DNA of 64,000 nt, taken from Salinimicrobium terrae DSM 17865. Its GTDB lineage: Bacteria > Bacteroidota > Bacteroidia > Flavobacteriales > Flavobacteriaceae. The DNA is taken from the NCBI RefSeq assembly GCF_000424665.1, contig NZ_KE384222.1, positions 241,660 to 305,659 on the forward strand. The letters run 5' to 3'. Below, piece by piece: positions 8,710 to 17,515 of the stretch. The translations under genes were made by a program, and so were the position numbers. The notes beneath the pieces are model-generated. The model did not search any database and had not been told where the DNA came from. It was given only the letters and a program-made list of their open reading frames with translations. How positions within the stretch are numbered: position 1 is the first letter of the stretch; every line of letters starts with the position of its first letter.

Positions 8710-9969
8710 TTAAAAATGAATGCTGAAGATGTGTTTTTCAGTAGTGAAATTATAGATGAGTTTCAAATCCATCTTCTCTGCTACGGCTTTAGAAATCGTG
8801 AGTCCGAGCCCTGTAGCATCTGCTTTTTCGGTACCTTTAAACCTGCTGAAGATTTTTTTCTTTTCAAGAGGGGAAGAACCTGGATTGCTAAAATGAATTG
8901 CATTATGGGTAAATTTCACTTCGACGGTAGTACCCGAAGGGGTGTGAAAAATGGCATTTTTGAGGAGGTTTGAGACCAGGATCCCGGCGAGGTCCTTACT
9001 TCCTGAATTTTGAATTTCAACTTCTTCAAATAAAATAATTTCCACTTTCCGGTGGGCAGCAAAGTCATTAAATTCTGAAACTATTTGTTTTATAAGAGGG
9101 TTCCAATTGATTTCCTCTTTCTCTGTAAACTGCCGGTTCTCGATCCGGGAAAGTAGTAGTAATGACTTGTTTAACCGGGTGAGTCTTTCGAGGCTGTGAA
9201 GTACAATTCCCAATTCCTCCATTTGGTTGGGAGAAAGATCTGCATTTTCTGCCATCAACTCAAGTTTGTTTATGCTAACTGCCAGGGGAGTTTGTAGCTC
9301 ATGAGAGGCATTTTCAATAAATTCTTTCTGGCTTTTATAGCTCTCTACAGATTTTTTCAGCAAGTGGTCTATACGCTTATTCAACAATTGAAATTCATGG
9401 ATTTTTGTATCCTCGTATTTAATTTCCTCATCTTTTTCTATGCTGAATTTCTCGAGTCGGCGTAAAAGTTTATAAAATGGTTGCCAGGCTTTTTGCTGAA
9501 AGAAGTTGTTAAGTAAAACGATGGTGAGGATCAGACCGATATACAGCCAGAGGAGGGAAAAGAAAAGTTCTTTCTGCAAGTCATCTTCTTCCACCATGGA
9601 AGTGACGACTTTGATCTTATAAAAGGACCCTCCCTGCTGAAAAACACTTTCCAGAAGTCGTACCGGTTCATATTCCAATTCATTTTCCATAAACATTAGC
9701 GTATCCCGGTAAGAATCTGTAAAACCCCTGGCAAGATCTGGAGAAGTAGGAGTAATAATATAGTTTCCATCTTCAAAAGCCCTTTGTTTAAGAGTTATTG
9801 AGTCTTGTCTGGCCTTCCTTATCACCAGCATTTTCTGGTTGTCAAGACCATCATCCATACTGTCATAAATTTCATCCAGAATTTCAAAGTAGAAGATGAG
9901 AGCCCAAATGCCCAGCAGGAAGACAAGAATAACAGCAAAATAAGTAGTTGTGTAGTTGAGGAGTTTCAT
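8710..9969 (-). CDS. Two-component sensor histidine kinase
   Basis: A 419-residue membrane kinase. TM1 is near 8-28, a periplasmic sensor region spans about 30-135, and TM2 is near 137-156. The HisKA dimerisation domain has its phospho-accepting H223 in ENASHELQTPLA. The ATPase domain has an N-box (LVSNLLKNAIFHTPSG) and a G-box (ADATGLGLTISKAV). The periplasmic domain matches no sensor family I know. The start overlaps the stop of the response-regulator gene by 4 bp, so they are translationally coupled. The divergent and downstream PepSY-like genes suggest a sensing system of the envelope-stress or metal type; the stimulus is unknown. Confidence 0.93.
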   Translation of the reverse strand: MKLLNYTTTYFAVILVFLLGIWALIFYFEILDEIYDSMDDGLDNQKMLVIRKARQDSITLKQRAFEDGNYIITPTSPDLARGFTDSYRDTLMFMENELEYEPVRLLESVFQQGGSFYKIKVVTSMVEEDDLQKELFFSLLWLYIGLILTIVLLNNFFQQKAWQPFYKLLRRLEKFSIEKDEEIKYEDTKIHEFQLLNKRIDHLLKKSVESYKSQKEFIENASHELQTPLAVSINKLELMAENADLSPNQMEELGIVLHSLERLTRLNKSLLLLSRIENRQFTEKEEINWNPLIKQIVSEFNDFAAHRKVEIILFEEVEIQNSGSKDLAGILVSNLLKNAIFHTPSGTTVEVKFTHNAIHFSNPGSSPLEKKKIFSRFKGTEKADATGLGLTISKAVAEKMDLKLIYNFTTEKHIFSIHF

Positions 9970-10643
9970 GGAACCAGGAGCTTATAACCTATTCCGTAAA
10001 CTGCTTTGATCTCGATCCCTGCATTTGCGTCTGATAATTTTTTTCTCAGATTTTTTATCTGGGAATAAATAAAATCAAAGTTATCAGTCTGGTCAATATA
10101 ATCTCCCCACACATGTTCTGCCAAAGCCGATTTACTTACCAGCCGGTCCCGGTTTGTACAGAGGTAAAAAAGCACATCAAATTCCTTCCGGTTAAGTTCC
10201 AGTTCCCTGTGATTCACTTTTACCAGGTGACTATCTATTTCTATTGTAACATTGGAGACTTCAAAAAGTTTACTTCCGTTCAGCTTTCGCCGTCGAAGTA
10301 CAGCTTTAACCCTTGCATGAAGTTCAGCCATGTGAAATGGCTTGGGGAGGTAATCGTCGGCACCCAGTTCCAGTCCCTTGACCTTGTCATCAAGAGAGTC
10401 TTTAGCCGAAACTATAATGACAGAATCACTATAGCCTTTCTCTTTTAGTAATTTCAAAATTTCCAGTCCGTTCCCATCTGGCAGAGTGATATCGAGCAGA
10501 ATGCAATCGTAGTCATAAACTCCTATTTTAGAAATGGCATCCTGATAAGAAGCTACCGGCTCGACAAGGAAACCTTCCTTCTCCAGGGTAACCTGCATAT
10601 TATGCCTCATGTCTTTCTCGTCTTCAATTATCAGGATCTTCAT
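9966..10643 (-). CDS. OmpR/PhoB-family response regulator
   Basis: A 225-residue regulator. The receiver domain (about 1-120) has the acidic pair E7/D8, the phosphorylated D51 (CILLDITLPDGNG) and the conserved K81 in VSAKD. A winged-helix DNA-binding domain (about 125-225) contains LNRKEFDVLFYL and the recognition region near VSKSALAEHVWG. It is the first gene of an operon with the kinase (4-bp overlap). It is divergent from the PepSY-like gene at 10755; the 111-bp gap between them is the likely control region. Confidence 0.95.
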   Translation of the reverse strand: MKILIIEDEKDMRHNMQVTLEKEGFLVEPVASYQDAISKIGVYDYDCILLDITLPDGNGLEILKLLKEKGYSDSVIIVSAKDSLDDKVKGLELGADDYLPKPFHMAELHARVKAVLRRRKLNGSKLFEVSNVTIEIDSHLVKVNHRELELNRKEFDVLFYLCTNRDRLVSKSALAEHVWGDYIDQTDNFDFIYSQIKNLRKKLSDANAGIEIKAVYGIGYKLLVP

Positions 10644-10754
10644 GCGTCAAATTTAGAAGTGAATTTGGGAAACATTTAGGATTCCATTCAAAACTGTTCC
10701 CATTTTTTTCCAGATTTGGTTCCTTATTTCGCTGTGAATTTAAAACAATAAGTT

Positions 10755-11186
10755 ATGAAAAGAGTATATGTATCGGCATTTTTCGCCCTATTCTCAATTG
10801 GAGTATTTGCACAGGTAAATACCGGAAATTTACCGGCCACTGCCCAGAATTTCGTCAGTGAGCACTTCTCTGCGGTTACTGTTAACGAAGTAGAAGAATA
10901 TAGTAACTGGCAGATTTGGGAGGATGAGAAGTACGAAGTTAGATTGTCCAACGGAATAGAACTGGATTTTGATGAAAATGGAAATTTAATCGAAATCGAC
11001 AGTCAACGCAATGAAGCTATAACAATGTCGGCCTTACCGTCAAAAGTCACCTCTTATCTGGAGGCCAACTATCCAAATGCACAGGTAATTGGGTGGGAAA
11101 AGCAGGATAAGGAACAGGAAATTGAACTGGCTGATGGTACCGAATTGGAATTCGACATTCAGGGGAATTTCAGAAAAATAGATTAA
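10755..11186 (+). CDS. Secreted PepSY-like protein
   Basis: A 143-residue protein with a clear signal peptide (MKRVYVSAFFALFSIGVFAQ). Two PepSY-like repeats follow. The first, about residues 45-85, ends IELDFDENGNLIEID. The second, about 98-143, ends TELEFDIQGNFRKID. The matching endings show an internal duplication. It is divergent from the two-component system and followed by a strong terminator, so it is monocistronic. PepSY-like proteins are often the most responsive target of such Bacteroidota systems; that link is inferred from position only. Confidence 0.82.
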   Translation: MKRVYVSAFFALFSIGVFAQVNTGNLPATAQNFVSEHFSAVTVNEVEEYSNWQIWEDEKYEVRLSNGIELDFDENGNLIEIDSQRNEAITMSALPSKVTSYLEANYPNAQVIGWEKQDKEQEIELADGTELEFDIQGNFRKID

Positions 11187-11210
11187 TTCTTTGAAATAAG
11201 AAGATACTTA

Positions 11211-11238
11211 GAGGCTGCCGACTGGCAGCCTCTTTTTT
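11211..11238 (+). terminator. Rho-independent terminator after the PepSY-like gene
   Basis: A perfect 9-bp GC-rich stem (GAGGCTGCC / GGCAGCCTC) with a 4-nt loop is followed directly by TTTTTT. It starts 24 bp after the stop codon. Confidence 0.9.
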
Positions 11239-11316
11239 ATTGGGTAAGAATTGTGAATTAATTTACTGATAGTGAATAAAGGGGAGTGTGTTTTCAGCAA
11301 TAAACCTGGATCCATT

Positions 11317-11937
11317 TCAGAAAATATATTTAAATCCAAGTAAGTAGTGATCATCAGAACTGCTGAAAGTTAATTCTACATTTTTATTCTTCTCTCTGGG
11401 ATTGGTGAAGAACCAGGTGCTTCCTATACCCACAACAGCACCTGCCAGCACGTCCCAGCCGTCATGACGGGTAGCATGAATACGACTAAAGCCGGTGTAT
11501 CCTGCAAGTAAGTAAGCTGGAATACTATATTTGAAGCCATACCTCCGGTGAAAAAAAGAGGCACTCTGGAAAGTTACCGAGGTATGTCCCGAAGGGAAGG
11601 CATAGCCACCGCCTTTAAACGGCCGGTCTTTATTGATCAATACCTTGGCTGCACCGGTCACCGCCAGGTTAAGGGCTGCGCTCTTGGTGAATTGCCAGGT
11701 ACCTTCATAATCTTCAAGTATAAGAGTTGTTGCCACTGCCGATGCGGGTATTAAAAAGAGTGTACCATCGCCGGCATTTTCTATAAAAGAATCTTCGGGA
11801 TTAAAGAATTGACTGTGGCTTTCGGTTGGAGATAAGAAGAAGATTAAAAAAAAGAAAATCAAAAAACGATGCTGTAGCCGTATCCACCATACTTCCGGAT
11901 TGTAATTTGCATGCAGAATTCTATTATTTTTTGTCAA
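11317..11937 (-). CDS. PAP2-family phosphatase
   Basis: A 206-residue membrane protein with a hydrophobic signal or anchor near 25-37 and a membrane helix near 86-102. All three PAP2 motifs are present: the Lys-containing first motif ending in RP (R105-P106, DRPFKGG), PSGH at 115-118, and SR at 151-152 with the catalytic H158 and D162 (SRIHATRHDGWD). The family removes phosphate from lipid phosphates such as phosphatidic acid, PgpB substrates or undecaprenyl pyrophosphate, with the active site facing the periplasm. The specific substrate is not clear. It is convergent with the PepSY-like gene and monocistronic. Confidence 0.88.
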   Translation of the reverse strand: MTKNNRILHANYNPEVWWIRLQHRFLIFFFLIFFLSPTESHSQFFNPEDSFIENAGDGTLFLIPASAVATTLILEDYEGTWQFTKSAALNLAVTGAAKVLINKDRPFKGGGYAFPSGHTSVTFQSASFFHRRYGFKYSIPAYLLAGYTGFSRIHATRHDGWDVLAGAVVGIGSTWFFTNPREKNKNVELTFSSSDDHYLLGFKYIF

Positions 11938-12327
11938 AATGATATTTTTTTAATTAAACATGTAACTCAGGCTTATTAGGGTTGACCGGCACGGTTCATA
12001 ACCAAATGGCCTTTGTGACGACTATAGATGCCGTCTTTCGTAAAATACGTACAGATGTTATTGCTTCAAAAAGCTTTAATAGGCTTTAACTATATTTACC
12101 ACTTCTTTAACCTGCAATGAAAATTTAAGAAGGCTTAGTTTTTAGGCAGGAAATCGGGGGATAGGAATGAGTTTTTCCATTCCATAAATTTACAGATCCA
12201 GTATTCGGTTTTGAAGATTTTATGGTAAAAAAGAAAGGATAAAACTTCTTTAAAGTCTTATCCTTTCCTCCAGAATGAGAATCTGTGTCAGGTTCTCAAT
12301 TCAAAATTAAATCAAATTGCATCAATA
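11938..12327. other. Intergenic region, about 390 bp
   Basis: I see no gene. The region holds the promoter side of the PAP2 gene (minus strand) and the terminator of the PRC-barrel gene at 12227-12267, listed separately. Confidence 0.6.
12227..12267 (-). terminator. Rho-independent terminator for the PRC-barrel gene
   Basis: On the minus strand a stem of about 14 bp (GAAAGGATAA pairing with TTATCCTTTC at its base, one internal mismatch) is followed by TTTTTT. It lies about 60 bp beyond the stop codon of the minus-strand gene ending at 12328. Confidence 0.8.
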
Positions 12328-13248
12328 CTAGAACCTGTTCTTATCAGTCTTCTCGGTATTTGATCTTTTTCTCGAAGCAAAGCCATCTCTGTCTTTCGTG
12401 TTATCAGACTTTTTGTCAACATCGACTTTGGTCTCTTTTACCTTGTCTTTAATAACTTCTTCTTTATTCTTCACTTCTTTCTCAAGAGTTACCTCTTCTT
12501 TTACTCTCGCTTCTTTGTTGACTACCGGTACCTCTGAAGTTTCTTTTGCTTCAATTGTTTTTTCTTCAAAATTTTTCATTTTTGAAGTGTCGGCAGGCTT
12601 ATCTACAGGGTTTCGTTTAACTTCTACGTTCTCTTCCCTTAGATTTACTCTTTCTTCAACAGGACGTTCAACTACGCGGCTCGTAACTTTTGCTCCACCG
12701 GTTTGAACTTCTTTTTTTCCAACTTCCAGATTCTCTTCAACAACATCCACTTTTTTATCGGTGGTTCTATTTTCCATTTTATTATTTTTTTCATGGTCAT
12801 AGAATTTGTCTTCATTGAAGTTTTCGTTGTCGTAGAAAGTTTCCTTTTTATACTGAGTGGTACCTTTGGTTCCGGTAAAGGTATTTACAATAAGGGTTTC
12901 ATCTTCCTGGGTAAGGTTATCTGCTTTATCATATTTTGGCAGAGTAGTCAAATGCTCCTTTTTAATATTGGGAACAATAACTCTTTCCTTACTCGTATTT
13001 AACTGGGCCTGGCCAATTGGAATTAGAACCTTTCGATCGTCGTTCATAATTTCCCCATCTTTAAGATTGGTAATAATATACCTCACTTTCATTCGGTCCT
13101 TATCAAACAGCATATCGTGAACCTTTCCAACTTTTTTGTCAGATCTGTCAACGATCTTCCAGTTATCAATATTTGGTTGATCATCTGCGATTTTATAATC
13201 ACTATGATTCAATTCTTCTAAATGGTTTATTCTTGTTCTCTTTTCCAT
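12328..13248 (-). CDS. PRC-barrel plus DUF2382 (YsnF/AvaK) stress protein
   Basis: A 306-residue soluble protein. Residues about 20-110 form a PRC-barrel (NWKIVDRSDKKVGKVHDMLF, then VRYIITNLKDGE). A linker follows, then a highly charged C-terminal half with DUF2382-like motifs (VEENLEVGKKEVQTGGAKV, RPVEERVNLREENVEV). Proteins of this architecture are general-stress proteins of unknown biochemistry. The last 90 residues are almost all K, E, V, D and T and look disordered. It heads a small minus-strand group with a one-helix protein and a second DUF2382 protein, so a shared stress role is likely. A decayed copy of its central part lies at 33861-33940. Confidence 0.82.
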   Translation of the reverse strand: MEKRTRINHLEELNHSDYKIADDQPNIDNWKIVDRSDKKVGKVHDMLFDKDRMKVRYIITNLKDGEIMNDDRKVLIPIGQAQLNTSKERVIVPNIKKEHLTTLPKYDKADNLTQEDETLIVNTFTGTKGTTQYKKETFYDNENFNEDKFYDHEKNNKMENRTTDKKVDVVEENLEVGKKEVQTGGAKVTSRVVERPVEERVNLREENVEVKRNPVDKPADTSKMKNFEEKTIEAKETSEVPVVNKEARVKEEVTLEKEVKNKEEVIKDKVKETKVDVDKKSDNTKDRDGFASRKRSNTEKTDKNRF

Positions 13249-13293
13249 AATGTTTTTATTTTTTAGTTAATAATTTTTTATATGCTTTCAGCT

Positions 13294-13497
13294 CTAGACT
13301 TCAAAAACCGGTGTAGTTAAAAGCGTGTTGTGTTCTATAGCCGTTATAGGATCTGGTTCGTCTTCAATAATATCATCATCGTCACCTGTGTTTTCCAGGA
13401 TCACCCAGATAATTATTATTGCGGCCAGAATTCCGAGTAGCCATTTCCACCAGTCATTATTCTTATCCTTTTTAGGTTCTACATCTAATTGTGCCAT
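13294..13497 (-). CDS. Small single-helix membrane protein
   Basis: A 67-residue protein. A charged N-terminus (MAQLDVEPKKDKNND) is followed by one membrane helix at about 17-36 (WLLGILAAIIIIWVIL), then an acidic tail (DDDDIIEDEPDP). There is no known domain. It sits between the two DUF2382 genes on the same strand, 45-50 bp from each, which supports it being real and co-regulated. Function unknown. Confidence 0.65.
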   Translation of the reverse strand: MAQLDVEPKKDKNNDWWKWLLGILAAIIIIWVILENTGDDDDIIEDEPDPITAIEHNTLLTTPVFEV

Positions 13498-13544
13498 AAT
13501 TTGATTTTTGGTTAATATTAAAATTTAATCGGTTGATCTATTAT

Positions 13545-13931
13545 CTATTCTTTTCTTAAAGGTTTGGTGGGAGTTCGTTGGATGTCCAAAACTTCTCTCT
13601 TTAATTTTTCTTTGCCTTTGAAAGATTTTTGAACCTTCTTTTTCGAGATCCATACTTCTTCTTCAAGGATGGTTTGTTTTACATATACTTCTTTATATAA
13701 GGAGTATACAGTTGAATCTCCTTCTTCTCTAACAGCCGGTCCCGGATTTTCAACGATGCGACCAATCTTTTTTCTGTCAATTTCAATCTCTTCTTCAAAA
13801 CCGGAAAAATCAACAGGTACTTCTTCCTGAAGAACCTTTTTGGAAATTTTTACCCGGCCAGTTTCGACTTTTCTCTTCCCAACCTTGAGTCTTTCTTCTT
13901 TTAATTCTATTTTTTTATCTTTTTTTTCCAT
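13545..13931 (-). CDS. DUF2382 (YsnF/AvaK) domain protein
   Basis: A 128-residue, very charged protein. Its two DUF2382-type segments are EERLKVGKRKVETGRVKISK near 12-31 and the later pair YKEVYVKQTILEEEVWISKK near 84-103. It is related to the C-terminal half of the PRC-barrel protein downstream in the same group but lacks the PRC-barrel. There is no signal peptide, so it is probably cytoplasmic. DUF2382 proteins are stress-induced in other bacteria. The biochemical role is unknown. Confidence 0.75.
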   Translation of the reverse strand: MEKKDKKIELKEERLKVGKRKVETGRVKISKKVLQEEVPVDFSGFEEEIEIDRKKIGRIVENPGPAVREEGDSTVYSLYKEVYVKQTILEEEVWISKKKVQKSFKGKEKLKREVLDIQRTPTKPLRKE

Positions 13932-14300
13932 TTTCGAACATATTGAGATTAAAAGAGTGTCTTGTTTTTTCCTTTAATCTTCCTTACTAATATAACCAGA
14001 GCATTACTTAAACCCATAGAACTTAACGCACTTTGACATAAGAATACTAAAAAAGGTTAAACCGAAAAATGAATAGGAATTCCTTAACTATTTATCTGGG
14101 AATTAGAAATTTGTACCAGTTTGGAGATATTGTGGCTTAAGGGACCACAATAAATAACAGTAGTGCCTTTTTCTGGAATTCAGAAAATTTTCAGTATGTC
14201 GAACATTTCAGAAAATTCAGAAAAAGATTTAATTGGAGCAGGAATTAATCCTGAGGAGACAAGATGATATTTTTAGGTAATGAAATAAACAGGGGAATTC
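13932..14300. other. Intergenic region, about 370 bp
   Basis: No convincing gene, RNA or terminator was found. It should include the promoter of the DUF2382 group and the 3' end of the small-multidrug-export gene. Confidence 0.5.
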
Positions 14301-14759
14301 TTAAAAATTTTCTCCTGAAGCCAAAACAGTAGCTACCCATACAATGACGCAAGAGAAAAAGATACCTATCGTGTTGGCAGCAAATGCGAGTTTTACAGGA
14401 ATCCGGAATAAATATGCTGCAATTGTTCCTGCGTATACTCCTGTGCCGGGAATTGGCATCATGACAAATATTAATAAGCCCCAAAAGCCATACTTCACAA
14501 CATTTTTACCGGCACCTTTTTTTGCCCTTTTTGCGACCTTAATGGCACCAATTTTATATAATCTCCATTTTAAAAAATGTTTGTTGATGAAATGGAGAAA
14601 AAAATGCATGACCGGAAATACCAGCACATTGGCAATAAAACAAAAGAAAAAAGCAATAACAGGATTAACCCCATTTAATATGGCATAAGGTATTCCCACC
14701 TTCGCTTCACCAAAGGGAGAAATACTCCATAACATGGCGTTTATAATTTCCTGGATCAT
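14301..14759 (-). CDS. Small multi-drug export family protein (COG2426/PF06695-type)
   Basis: A 152-residue membrane protein with helices near 5-14, 30-58, 92-118 and 125-147. Family hallmarks are SPFGEAKVGIPYAILNG near the N-terminus and the loop MMPIPGTGVYAGTIAAYLF. The family was named as putative small multidrug exporters, but it belongs to the DedA/VTT-like membrane proteins and transport has rarely been shown. It is transcribed alone. Confidence 0.8.
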   Translation of the reverse strand: MIQEIINAMLWSISPFGEAKVGIPYAILNGVNPVIAFFFCFIANVLVFPVMHFFLHFINKHFLKWRLYKIGAIKVAKRAKKGAGKNVVKYGFWGLLIFVMMPIPGTGVYAGTIAAYLFRIPVKLAFAANTIGIFFSCVIVWVATVLASGENF

Positions 14760-14921
14760 ATTTTTTTAAGAGCAGCAAAAGTAGATAAAAACTCATTTCG
14801 ATAATCAATAAGATTTTTCATTTTGACGCTTCATTTTTACGGAGGTAATGAGTGAGAGCATGTGAAATTTAAATTGTCTTTTTGAGTTAAATTTAATATC
14901 ACAGATTTTACCCATATCGGG

Positions 14922-15098
14922 TTATAAGTTCCTTTTCTCAAGCTCGGCTCGTGAAATACCTTTTTCGAGTGCTTCTTCTCTGCTAATATTCTTCTTTGAA
15001 AATAACTGGGAAGCATATTCCAGTGCAGAGGATCTAATATCTTCATCGAGGGAATTAAGTCGCTCTTCAAATTTTTCGAAATCTTTAAAATTTTTCAT
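14922..15098 (-). CDS. 58-residue charged helical protein
   Basis: A small ORF with an ATG at 15098 and a TAA stop. It reads MKNFKDFEKFEERLNSLD..., then SALEYASQLFSKKNISREEA, and ends ELEKRNL. It is rich in K, E, L and S and predicted all-helical, with codon use like its neighbours. It has no known domain that I recognise. It could be a small cytoplasmic helical protein of the general-stress type. It stands alone. Confidence 0.5.
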   Translation of the reverse strand: MKNFKDFEKFEERLNSLDEDIRSSALEYASQLFSKKNISREEALEKGISRAELEKRNL

Positions 15099-15510
15099 TA
15101 TAGCAGGTTTTTGGGTAGGATTTGATAACAGGTTATTGTGTAAAGGGAGCTAGGGGGTCTCGGCCCCTGATCTTGAGTTCGTTTCATTAAGGCATTTCGT
15201 TTACCAGAAATGTAGTTTATAAAATTTCGATTTTCAGTTAAATAAGCTGTAATAAAAAGTTATTTAGTTACTCTCCTGTCCAAAGATTCTAATTCACAGC
15301 GGCTGGTCCTGAAAAGAGGGGCTTCAGATGAATTTGGAAGATGAGAAGGTTGCAGCACCTTCAGGAATAGATTTTTATTAATCATATTCCCCTCAATTCC
15401 TCCCTGTAAAGTTAAAAGGCCGTTAAGCTATTTGCGGCCTTAGAATCAACTCATTAACTTTAATTAATTCCCTCCAGAAAATGACAACTTTTTTAGTTAA
15501 TTCAAATCTG
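15099..15510. other. Intergenic region, about 410 bp
   Basis: The region lies between divergent genes. I see no gene. A hairpin with a 7-bp stem (AAGGCCG / CGGCCTT, 15416-15441) lies about 70 bp before the sugar-dehydrogenase-like gene and may belong to its leader. Confidence 0.45.
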
Positions 15511-16965
15511 ATGAAAGGGCACTTAAATATTATTCTTTTTCTGGGTATCCTTTTCCTGGTTTCCGGTTGTTATCGCATCATGTCTTCTGATGGAGGCGGA
15601 CAGTTGTCATATGATCCCGACCGCCGTAATATTGATCCTGCAGACGTGCTTCTTCCTGAAGGATACGAAATTGAAGTGGTGGCCAGAGACCTTACATTCC
15701 CCACGGCTGTAACCTTTGATGAACAGGGGACACCATACGTTATTGAAGCGGGCTATTCGTATGGGGAAGTTTTTCTGGAGCCTAAACTGCTTAGAGTCGA
15801 ACCTGACGGCAGCCGCACCACTATTTTTACCGGTGAGATCAATGGACCTTGGAATGGCGTCACCTACTACAATGAACATTTTTTTATTTCTGAAGGCGGG
15901 GAATTAAAGGGGGGAAAGATACTGAAAGTTAATAAAGAAGGGGAAGCCGAAGTTCTTGTAGATGGTCTTCCCAGTCTTGGAGATCATCATACCAATGGTC
16001 CTGTAATAAAAGAAGGCTATGTATACTTCGGACAGGGAACGGCAACCAATTCGGGAGTTGTGGGTCTTGATAATGCTGAATTTGGCTGGTTGTATCGCTA
16101 TGAAGATTTTCACGATATTCCCTGTAAGGACATTCTGGTAAATCCCCTCACATTCGAAACAGAAAATGTTCTTACAGATGCCTCTGATGATATTGCCGTA
16201 ACAGGGCCTTTTTCGCCTTACAACAAAACAGTGGAACCAAACCAGGTAATAGAAGGAGCTCTTCCCTGTACCGGAGCAATAATGCGAATACCTGTTGACG
16301 GAGGAGACCTCGAGTTGGTAGCCTGGGGTTTTCGCAACCCTTATGGAATGGCAGTAGCTCCTGATGGTGAAATTTATATAACCCAAAATTCCTACGACGT
16401 GCGTGGGAGCCGGCCAGTTTGGGGCACCGGAGACCTGTTGTGGAAGCTGGAAAAAAACCGATGGTACGGCTGGCCTGACTACAATGGGAGCCATAAAATT
16501 ACAAACCTGGAAGTGCCGGGCAAAGACAGCCCCGCGCCGGTAATGGCACAGTATCCCGAAGAACCACCTCATCCTGTAGCTACTTTTGGGGTGCATTCTT
16601 CCTCCAATGGAATTAGTTTCTCAACGAACAAAAATTTCGGATTTAACGGACAGGCTTTTGTGGCTCAATTTGGGGACATGGCTCCCGGAGTGGGAAAGGT
16701 GTTGGCACCCGTGGGATTTAAGGTAGTGAGGGTTGATGTTGATTCGGGTATTGTAGAAGAATTCGCAGTGAACAAGGCTGTAAAGAACGGTCCTGCCACC
16801 TGGCTGAAGTCCGGCGGACTCGAACGCCCGGTTTCTGTAAGTTTTAATCCCTCAGGTGATGCTTTGTATATAGTGGATTTTGGAATAATGACAATGACAG
16901 ACAAAGGACCAAATCCTATGAAAAAAAGCGGTGTGATATGGAAAGTAACGAAGCAGGATCAATAA
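15511..16965 (+). CDS. PQQ-dependent sugar/sorbosone dehydrogenase-like lipoprotein
   Basis: I chose the second in-frame ATG (15511; the first is at 15481) because it gives a clean lipoprotein signal, MKGHLNIILFLGILFLVSGC, with C20 as the lipid site. The 484-residue protein has a beta-propeller body with LPEGYEIEVVARDLTFPTA near 47-65, WGFRNPYGMAVAPDGEIYI and HSSSNGISFS. These are typical of the L-sorbosone/glucose dehydrogenase (GSDH) superfamily, whose members oxidise sugars with PQQ in the periplasm. The following cytochrome c gene overlaps it by 28 bp and is the likely electron acceptor. The true substrate is unknown. Confidence 0.8.
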   Translation: MKGHLNIILFLGILFLVSGCYRIMSSDGGGQLSYDPDRRNIDPADVLLPEGYEIEVVARDLTFPTAVTFDEQGTPYVIEAGYSYGEVFLEPKLLRVEPDGSRTTIFTGEINGPWNGVTYYNEHFFISEGGELKGGKILKVNKEGEAEVLVDGLPSLGDHHTNGPVIKEGYVYFGQGTATNSGVVGLDNAEFGWLYRYEDFHDIPCKDILVNPLTFETENVLTDASDDIAVTGPFSPYNKTVEPNQVIEGALPCTGAIMRIPVDGGDLELVAWGFRNPYGMAVAPDGEIYITQNSYDVRGSRPVWGTGDLLWKLEKNRWYGWPDYNGSHKITNLEVPGKDSPAPVMAQYPEEPPHPVATFGVHSSSNGISFSTNKNFGFNGQAFVAQFGDMAPGVGKVLAPVGFKVVRVDVDSGIVEEFAVNKAVKNGPATWLKSGGLERPVSVSFNPSGDALYIVDFGIMTMTDKGPNPMKKSGVIWKVTKQDQ

Positions 16966-17333
16966 GACGGACCGGGATAATTTTCTTGCTCCTTTGCATC
17001 TTATTTTTGGGGGTAAGAATGAGTAGCTGCTCGGCTCCTAAAACTGCACCACTTGCACAGGTCGTGGAAATGCCCACAGAGAGTCTCCAACAAGGGCGGG
17101 TGCTGTTCAATGAGTATTGTGCCTCCTGTCATCCCGGTGGAATGGCAGGAGTAGGGCTGGCAATTATTAACAAGCCCCTGCCAGAAGATGTTATCGAATT
17201 CCAGATAAGGAATGGTATTGGGGTAATGCCTGCCTTCAATGATAAAATGCTAAGCGATGAGGAGGTGGAAAACATCGCCGAATATCTTGTATACCTACGG
17301 AAAGGGAAGAAGGGTGAGAAAGTCGAGCATTAA
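16938..17333 (+). CDS. Membrane-anchored c-type cytochrome
   Basis: A 131-residue protein with an N-terminal hydrophobic segment (about 12-29) and Cys31, so it may be a lipoprotein or simply anchored. The haem-binding motif CASCH is at 61-65. The axial Met is probably M97 in IGVMPAFND. The fold ends with the usual helix (LSDEEVENIAEYLVYL). It is a class I cytochrome c that carries electrons in the periplasm. Its start overlaps the 3' end of the dehydrogenase-like gene by 28 bp, so the two are co-translated. A dehydrogenase-cytochrome pair is the likely unit. Confidence 0.87.
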   Translation: MESNEAGSIRRTGIIFLLLCILFLGVRMSSCSAPKTAPLAQVVEMPTESLQQGRVLFNEYCASCHPGGMAGVGLAIINKPLPEDVIEFQIRNGIGVMPAFNDKMLSDEEVENIAEYLVYLRKGKKGEKVEH

Positions 17334-17515
17334 GTAAGAACTATGGAAAAAGTGTAATCACATTATTCTTTTGAAGGATTTACCTGCTGTATTTCATATT
17401 TCTTCTGTGAGATTTAGAAGAATATGCTAAAAGCACAGTTGATTTTCTATTGGCTTTTAACAAATAGTTAAGCAGGTGCAAATAGATTTTGTTTATATTA
17501 TATAAAATTGACGTT

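Noticed and set aside
14245-14484. Minus-strand frame overlapping the small-multidrug-export gene
   Set aside because: It is a shifted frame of the real gene. The protein is rich in Cys, His and Arg with no domain.
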